Positions 56,721 through 64,000 of a stretch of 64,000 bases of DNA are shown here, in pieces. Positions within the stretch are counted from its first letter, which is position 1. Every line of letters begins with the position of its first letter. The notes below the pieces were generated by a model. The model was not told the DNA's origin. It did not search any database and was given only the letters and a program-made list of their open reading frames with translations. Location of the stretch: positions 1,021,501 to 1,085,500 of the forward strand of contig CM076277.1 in assembly GCA_038380795.1 (NCBI GenBank), in the 5' to 3' direction. Origin of the DNA: Pyrocephalus nanus. Taxonomy: Eukaryota; Chordata; Aves; Passeriformes; Tyrannidae. Position numbers and translations under genes: made by a program.

Positions 56721-58644
56721 TGGAGCCTGGGTATGACATAGGAATGGCAGCACGGAGCAGAGCTCTCCTGGTCAGTACCCTGTCCAGGCAGGGATGAGGG
56801 CTGTGTGTGCAGGGTCCTCTTGGTCCCTGCAGGAATTGCCCTCCCCTGTGGCTTAGGTCCAATTCCTCCTCTTCCTTTTCATTTCTCTTTGTGGTACTTA
56901 GTGTGAGCCAACCAGCACACAGCTGTCTCTCAGGTCCTGCTGTTCCTGAGGTGGTGGTGGTAGCAGGGCAGTGTGCTTGGTCACCAGAGCCCTTTGCACC
57001 ACTGGTGAGCCAGCTGGGCACAGCCACACCAGAGTTGGGATGGGCTGGGGTTAGGGAAGCCCCCCAGGGCAAACCCATCCCAGCGTGAGTCTGGTCTTAG
57101 GTGTGCTGATGAGCATTTGTGTTTTCAAGGCTGATTATAAAATGAGACCTGGGAGCAGAAGGGAGGAAAAAAACACCAAAAAGCTGAAAAATAAGATGTA
57201 AAGGAAGAGGGGATGAGGGCATGTGGTAAGCAGAGGACAAGGTGGTGAGCAGGAGCAGACCCAGGCTGAACAGACAGGGAGAGGAGGCTGGCGCAGAGAT
57301 GGGCTGCACTAGGGCCATCTAGAGCTGCATGTGGAGCAGAAGTGTGGTGGTCACAGTGTATCCCATGTGCCAGTGTCTCCGTGTGTCCCTCAGAGAGAGC
57401 ACAGGAGCAAGGCAGAGGGGGGATGCGGGTGGGGACTCACAGCAGCTTCTCTGCATGTGCGAGAATCACGGACAGGACAGTGGCCATGGTGTGGATGGGC
57501 CTGAGCTGGGAGAAAGGTGACAGTCAGGGGCATGACCACAGATGTTGGGGTCACAGGAAGCTCTGGGTTTATGAGCAGGGGTGACAGGCTGGATTGGCAT
57601 TGTGCAGACCAAGGAACTGGAGAGCAGCAGCATGTGGGACAGGGTCACGCTGCCTTCACCACAGTAAGGGTGGCACTGAGCAGCTCCTTCGTGGTGGTAT
57701 CTTAGCATCAATTAGCTTGGGAAAAGCATATCTGTCCTGCATGCATTAACCTTTATAAATGGCTCAGTGCGAGGAGCAGCCATGAAGCACAGAGGAGCTG
57801 TGGGAGTGGGGCAGACATGGCTCTTATTGTCAACCCCCCACATGAAGATCCTGGCCCAGGCGGCAGCTGCCCGTGGGGCAGACTGGGGGGTCAGAGCCAG
57901 TCCCAGGTCACAGAACAGAGGTCTTGATGGAAGGAAACAGCTACAAGCAGTGACTTCAAGGAACAGCACTTTCCTGCTGCATTTCCCCAGCCTTTAGAAG
58001 AGTGTTGATAATGGCAGTGGTGACTCACCATGCTTTACTCACCACTAATGACAGAGCAGGGTTCCAGGGCTTCTAGTGACTCTGGCTTAGATAAACCCAA
58101 CCTCCCTCTCTCAGATTACCATTAATAGGGAGGATCTGGAGCATTTGGAGAGGGCAGGTGAGCAGCTCGAACTTGCAGGGCACCATTGCGGCCATGGTCC
58201 CCCGAGTCTCAGCTACCCACAGCTCCCCCAGTGCTGAGGGTCTGAACCAGAGCCAGAGGGAGAAGGAGAAAGTGATTTTGCAGGAAGGCTGCAGAGTCAC
58301 ACCTGTGGAGGCTTCAGGAGCCACATGCTCCAATTTTGGAGCTCATTCTTGCAACTCCCCCCCCAGCTGTGCTCCAAGGCGGCTGCCCACACATTCCTGG
58401 AGGGAATGGTGAGAGCCCCTCAGCTCCCAGAAGAGCAGGAGGAGGTGTCTGTGGGATGGAGGGGCAGTGTGGTTGCAGCAGGGAGTGAGTAGCCTCAGGA
58501 GCTGCAGTCCCTACAGTCCCTGGTCTTACAGAAACTTCTAAGTCAGCAGGGAAGAGCTTCTGTGGGGGTGAACGAGATATTCCTGGATGACTAGCTTCAA
58601 GCCAGGTCTGGCTATGAGTGGTTTGGAGTGAACGCTGCATGGAA
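56721..58644. other. unique non-coding DNA
   Basis: No gene or repeat recognised. Eight C near 58358. Confidence 0.45.
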
Positions 58645-58698
58645 CAGTGTCACCATGAGGAGCAGGGTCACTGTGCAGAGCAGAGTCACCATGGAACA
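58645..58698 (+). repeat. 18-bp tandem repeat x 3
   Basis: Units starting at 58645, 58663 and 58681, each beginning CAGNGTCAC. Diverged. Confidence 0.7.
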
Positions 58699-61600
58699 GG
58701 ACGTTTGTACATGTCAGAGCCTGGATCCAGAGAGGAGATAGTCTCAAGGAGCTTATCATCACTGCCATGGACTCTGCCTTCCAGCCTGCCACGCTTGTCA
58801 CACTCCCCACGGAGATGTTGGTGACCCCAGACATTCACTGCCTGGTTTAGGCAAACCAGGGGCCAACCCACCACAAGTCCTCCCCTCCTGGAGTGGATCT
58901 GGATCCAGCCACTCCATGTGCAGTGGGTATGCTGACACCAGCATCGGCACTGGTTTCGATGAACTGGAGGGTTAATAGGACCCGCGTGCTGGCAGCACAC
59001 ACAGGTCTGGCCTGCAGAGGTACCTGGGAGGGTGCACGTGCCAAGCTGGCTGTGAAGCCATTGCAGGACCAGGATGTGAAGGTGGAAATGGAAATGATGC
59101 TTGAGTGTGAGAGGTGGGGAAGGACCTGTGGGGCACAATGAGCTCTGCCTGCTGCCTGACAGTGCTGCTTGCCATGGGGCCTGGGGGACTGAGGCATGCT
59201 GGGTCTGTGGGGGCTGCTCTGTTCATCCTGCATGGTTAGACCATGTCTGCAGTTGTATGTGTTCCTGCTGCACTGAGGCCAAAAGCCAGGGAGCGACCCT
59301 AGGGTCTAAGAACAGACTTCCTTGTGCCCATCCATCTTCTTTGGATGCTGGATGCATCCAAACCACCTCCTGGGACAATTCCTGCCTGTGCTCATCCCAA
59401 ACCATGTGGGACTGGAGGGGTCAGGGCTTGGTCCCCAGGGCTGGAGAGGTTTACCAAGGCTGGGGCTGTGGGCTGGGGCCAGGGCTGCTCCCACACTGGC
59501 AGAGCAGGGAAAGGGCTCATCCTCCATCCTAACCAGGAACGTCCCAGCTCATGTGAATGAGAGAAACCCCTCCTCAGTCAGAGGAGCTGTACAGAGGGAA
59601 CAATGGGAGATTTCTGGGGGCTCCACAGGCACCTGCCAGCCTGGAACAGGGACTCCACAGCTGCTGGCAGCAGCCCCACAGGGCCGTGGGCTGCTAGAGG
59701 TGCCAGGCTCAACAGGACAACCCTGGTACCTGCACTGCCAGTGGGTGAGCTGTTCCTACCAATCCATCGTCAAACAGCTTTTGGCCAAACCTAGGGGTTG
59801 GAGCTGCTTGTTTTGCTGTAAGGCAAACCTAGGGGTTGGCAGTTGCCCCACACTCTCACCAGGCTGCAAGGTGTCATCTCTGGGCACAGAGACTTGCCAG
59901 GGCCATCTCCAGGGCTCAGCAGGACAGGGGGATGTGCAGGATCCCCCAATTCTGCAGGGCCCTGCATGTCCCTGGCTCAGCCCTGGTCCTGGTGTCCCAG
60001 GCTGCCCAGAGCAGTTCTATGTGCATGTGTTGGACAGGGAGAATTCATCTGAAGATTTTTTTTCCCCTAGTTTTCCCTTTTTCTCCATGCATAACTAAAT
60101 CTGGGACAGAACTGGCTGTTTGTCACACATGCACACAGTGCTGGGTCTATACATTATCCTGACATCAAAGGGACGTGTGACACAGGCAGGAGGGACACCT
60201 AGCTTTTGTGAGAGAGGAGAGTGTTACCAAAGGGTTACAGACAGCTCCTGGAAAGGAGAATGAGGAATAAGGACAGAGAGCACAGAGCTACAGTGACAGT
60301 GAGGTGCTGTAGAAGCAATTTTTCCCCTGGTCTTTTCATCTTCCCTCTTTATTACAGCAGGGCAGAAGCTAGCCCCTCATGACTGGGGCTTGGTTATCAT
60401 TTTAAGCAAGAGAAATCTGCAAATGTGATAGCTGAAGGGAGCTGGGGAGTTTTGTTTGGGGAGGCAACTGAAGGAAACCCATCCACACAGACAGCTGGAC
60501 CTGGTGAGGCCCAAGGGGAAGCCAGCAACCCAGCCAGGGGAGTGCTGAGCTCCTCAGGGTGCGGACACTTGTGCCACCATCTCAGTTCCTGAGGAGTCCA
60601 GCACCTCAGCCCTGTGCAGCCCAAGCACCCGAGAATGTGTCACTTGTAGGGAGCATGTCCCAAAGTGCCACAGAAGCTTGGGAAGCAGATGAGCCTTTGG
60701 CATCCAGGTCAGAGCAAACTTGGGCTGAGTGGAGGTATGAAACAAAGCTGGCTGGGCACTGACCTGGCTCTGGCCTGGTTCCTAGGATAGGCAACCCCAT
60801 GAAATGCTCATTCTCTGGAATCCCTCAGCATGTCCATCCCCTAACCCTGCCTGCTGCCCATCCTGCCCGCCCTTCGTCCCAGCGGGCCAGGATGCAAGCT
60901 GCCAAGGGCATCCCCACATCCCCTCCTCTGCCCAGCTGAGGGAATGCCCAGTGCATCCCTACACATGTCCTGTCACTGCCTGTGACTGCAGCTGCACCTT
61001 GGCTCTGTGTGGCCTTGTCCTCTCTGGGACCAGATGGGCAGCATGGCTGTGCCAGCTGGTGCCTGCTGACCCTCCACCCCAGGTGTCTCCCAGGCATGGG
61101 GCTCTGGGGGTGTTCTGTCAGATCAATTTTGTGTGTTACCAAGGGCTGTCCTCCCAGATAGCTTCAGAGTGTCTTCTTCTGAGCTTCCTCCTCTCTGCTC
61201 CACCTCCCCTCACTCCAGGGAAGAAGCAGTTTGGGACAGTGGCAGTGTTGCCACCCACCCAAATTGCTCCCTAAAGGACCCCACATCCAGCTCTTGCTCC
61301 TGCAGTGTGGCTGAGTCCCCTCTCCACAGCACACATTCCACGGGGATGCAACCAGACCTGTCTCTGGGCTGTACTGCCGTGAAACTGGGGTTGGAAGACT
61401 GGGGGAGAAATATTTCTAAGCCTGAGACTGGTGGTAAATCTAGCCAGGAATTTTCTTCAGGGGAATAGTGCTGGGGGGTCCCAGTGGAGGTGACAGTCCC
61501 AGCACAGGAGCTGCGGGCTCGGTTCCTCTGGAGCTGGCAGAGTTGAGCTCATGCTGGAGAGCAGCGACTGCAGGGCTGGAAGTGCACATTGTCCCTCCTG

Positions 61601-62034
61601 TTGGAGGATCCTTGTCTGCCTCGGGGGAAGCCTGGAAGGCAGAAAGGCTCCCGCTGTCCTCTGAGCTGCCAAGGTCGTTTCTGGGAGCCAGTGCAGATGC
61701 CAGCTGCCACGTGGCTTGTGCCCGCAGGACGGCAGGGTAATTAGCTGGAAAGACAGTCAAGCAGCATGGGAAATGGGCAAGGAAAGGAGGGAAAGAGCAG
61801 AGCTGTGCCTGGATGGAGGTCTGAGGAGGAAGCTCTTCACTCCAGAGGTACCTGTCCATGCTCAGGTCCTCAGCCCTGGAGCAGTGGGGAGATATGTGTG
61901 GGCACATGTGAGGCATGGGGTGGGAGTTGGGGCTGTGCTGGCTGCCAAATCTGTCCTGGGTGTGGCTCCCCACGGGGCCCCCACAGTGCCCCCAATACCC
62001 TGCTCGGCCTCCGCACACAGACCAGGTTTGTTCC
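58699..62034. other. unique non-coding DNA
   Basis: Includes a duplicated AAACCTAGGGGTTGG (about 59788 and 59825). The 258-codon frame at 59322-60098 (+) has no domain. No interspersed repeat. Confidence 0.45.
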
Positions 62035-62105
62035 AGCTCAGCGCGTTCATTGCATTAAAGGGGAAGAGTCGATCTGATCCAACTGGGAAACACGAAATAA
62101 CTGTG
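62035..62105. promoter_or_regulatory. small candidate conserved patch
   Basis: GCGCGTTCATTGCATTAAAG and GAGTCGATCTGATCCAACTG keep several CpG in moderately AT-rich DNA. Weak evidence. Confidence 0.15.
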
Positions 62106-62145
62106 CTGGGCTCGGCAGATGGAGGGAACAGTCTGGCGAGTCGGG

Positions 62146-62257
62146 CAGTGATGGCAGTGCCCTGCAGCAATGGCAGTGTCCCTCAGTGATGGCAGTGCCC
62201 TCAGTGATGGCAATGCCCTCAGTGATGGCAGTGTCCCTTAGCGATGACAGTACCCTG
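62146..62257 (+). repeat. 18/19-bp minisatellite, six units
   Basis: Units start at 62146, 62165, 62184, 62202, 62220 and 62239. The consensus is CAGTGATGGCAGTGCCCT, with an extra T or G in the 19-bp forms. First and last units are the most diverged. Confidence 0.93.
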
Positions 62258-64000
62258 CAGGAAGCACCTGCAGCAGCTGCTGCCCATCAGCCTCAGGTGC
62301 CCCTTCTCCATGCCAGGGTCTGTGTGCTCCTGCCTGTGGTGCAGCACGGAGGAGACACCAGCTGTGGGAGGGGGCTGTGGGTCATAAGGTGTATGAGGGG
62401 GCTGGATCCATGCCTGATGCAGACACATGGATTTTCCCTCTGGCCCCTGAGCCAGGGGCCGTGGCTCAGATCTGGGTTTCCTTCTGCTTCCCCTGAACTT
62501 GCCTGGCCATGGGCCCAGGAGCTGCTCCCATTTCCTTCAGCAGTCTGGGATGGGGGTCCCAAGCCTTACCCCCCACTAGTGTTTCCTGGGGCCCAGGGTT
62601 TGCTGTGTGCTCCCATCACAGACCCCAGCAGTGTGAGATTATTCCTCACCTCCAAGGAGTGCTGGAAACACAGAGCCAAGGAACCCTTGCACTGCCATAC
62701 AGCTCCTGGTGGCTGTTTTAGGGGGTATTTGCCTTGCTGGGATACTGAGGTACCTTTGGAGTTCAGACATCCCCCCTGTCCTCTCCAGCTTGCTCACAAC
62801 CAAACCCAGCCTGGTCCATGAGGGGACTAGCAGAACTTCTCCTTGGGAACCCTACACCCCTCTGCCCTCAAGCCCTCAAGCCCCACCCCGCTCCTTCCCT
62901 GAGGGGATCTGCATCCTCCAGGTCGGTGGCCCTGCGAGCTCTCCCTAAAGTTTCCTGACTCCCGTCCATTTGTCCAACCCTGAGGACCCAAGGTTTTGGC
63001 CAGCAGAAGGGAAGCTACTTCCCTAGATGGAGCTGCCTCTGATCTGTCTCTGCCAGGCAATTCCATACATTGCTGGCTGCTCCTCAACTTTTGGAGTCAT
63101 TCTACCCCTTAGGTTTGGAGCTGCCTGACCCCTGGGACTCCTCCCAGCCCAGCTGGGGCTGGTTGTGCCTTGAACTTTCTCCTCAGTTAAATTTCTAATG
63201 AGTTCCTAGTGGGTGCCTAGTCTTGGGGTGCTCCCACTGCCCTGGGCAATGGCCATATCTGTCCAGGAAGAGGGAGCCAGTTGCTCAGACTCAACACCAG
63301 TGTCCCCAAGCATTGGTCCTGCTGTACTGGTGCACTGGGGGACTGGAGTCCTGCACTAATATTCCACCATGGATTTTAAGTCCTCAGTGGGAAGTTTCAG
63401 TAACCCTGACCATAGTGATCCTGATGGCAGCTCATAGCTGGATGGGAGCCTGGTGCTTTTTGCTGCCCAGATCATGCTGGATGATGATCCAGAGTGTTTC
63501 TCCAGGGAATGATGTTGCAGAGCTTGAACCCCATTAAACACAGCATTCCCATCCATCTGAGATGGAGACTGTCTGGCTGCTCTATCTCCTAGTCCACTTG
63601 AGTGCAGGATCAAGAAGCCACAAGTCAGGGCTTTGGGAGATCCAAGCTCCATCCCTGGCTCTTCTTTTGACTCCCTGTGATCTCTTTGGCAAGGCCTTAC
63701 ACCTCTGTGCCCCATGATACCCAGTTGCAAGACAGATGTAGGCCTCATTGGACATACTGGGGAAGGTCTTTCTGCTCGTGTCCTGCAGTGATGTGATCTG
63801 CAATGAGGTGGGACATTTAGAGCAGGGACAATGTGTGTGGGATTAGTCCTGGACCAGCCTCATGCCACTGTTCCCAGCCCACTGGGAAATGATGGGGCTG
63901 GAATGAATCTGCTTGTGGTTCTCAATCTGGGAAACCTCCTGGCAAATGCTTCAGGGTTTGTTTCAAGGTCTTGTGAGTATGTGGGGTGTCTAGGGCACTG
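62258..64000. other. unique non-coding DNA to the window end
   Basis: No gene or repeat recognised. Confidence 0.45.

Noticed and set aside
59322..60098. 258-codon plus-strand frame
   Set aside because: No recognisable domain or family, and composition typical of translated non-coding DNA.
62227..62250. Sequence TGGCAGTGTCCCTTAGC resembling the miR-34 mature sequence
   Set aside because: It is the junction of two minisatellite units, has two extra bases against miR-34, and no hairpin partner is evident.
1..64000. Bacterial, phage or plasmid origin, CRISPR arrays or operons
   Set aside because: No dense directional coding, no ribosome binding sites and no repeat-spacer arrays. CR1 elements, CpG depletion and microsatellites show vertebrate (avian) DNA.

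Overview
The window is almost certainly nuclear DNA of a bird. The deciding evidence is 20 dispersed fragments of CR1, the non-LTR retrotransposon (LINE) that dominates avian genomes. Most end in the typical avian 3' terminus (CCAAACCATTCTATGATTC-like). All are 5'-truncated, all lack a poly(A) tail, 12 lie on + and 8 on -, and together they cover about 7% of the window. I see no ERV/LTR, DNA transposon, tRNA, rRNA or CRISPR. Order or species cannot be settled by eye.

No protein-coding gene can be supported. The open reading frames are short, and many start at GTG/CTG/TTG rather than ATG. They overlap on both strands, run through CR1 copies and are rich in Ser/Pro/His/Cys, as expected for translated non-coding DNA. 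The window is best read as intergenic and/or long-intron sequence.

Layout. 1-19 kb: unique DNA with CR1 copies, a candidate regulatory module near 9.0 kb (octamer, AT palindrome, CCAAT box) and an AT-rich candidate conserved element at 18.74-19.13 kb. 19.4-20 kb: two CR1 copies abut head-to-head and form a large inverted repeat. 20-26.8 kb: no CR1. 27-40 kb: many short CR1 fragments, a 1.1-kb AT-rich block (29.1-30.2 kb), a cluster of homeodomain/CDX-like motifs (32.9-33.0 kb) and a pyrimidine-biased stretch (37.8-39.7 kb). 41.4 kb: a four-unit tandem array in which each unit carries AGGTCA. 41.9-43.5 kb: the only strong CpG island. It holds a 68-nt pyrimidine tract, a CCGAG repeat, a plausible exon ending in CAG|GTGAGG, a G-quadruplex motif, a minisatellite and a (GT)29 repeat. 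This is the best candidate for a gene's 5' end. 43.5-64 kb: unique DNA with five CR1 fragments before 53.2 kb and none in the last 10.8 kb, which holds several AT-rich candidate regulatory elements and a minisatellite at 62.1 kb.

If there is a gene, the simplest model is a promoter at about 42.2 kb firing on the + strand, with non-coding upstream DNA on the left and a long first intron on the right. The opposite strand is not excluded. The candidate enhancers would then act on this or a neighbouring gene. I found no evidence of a new multi-gene system. CR1 boundaries are by eye, to about 10 bp.
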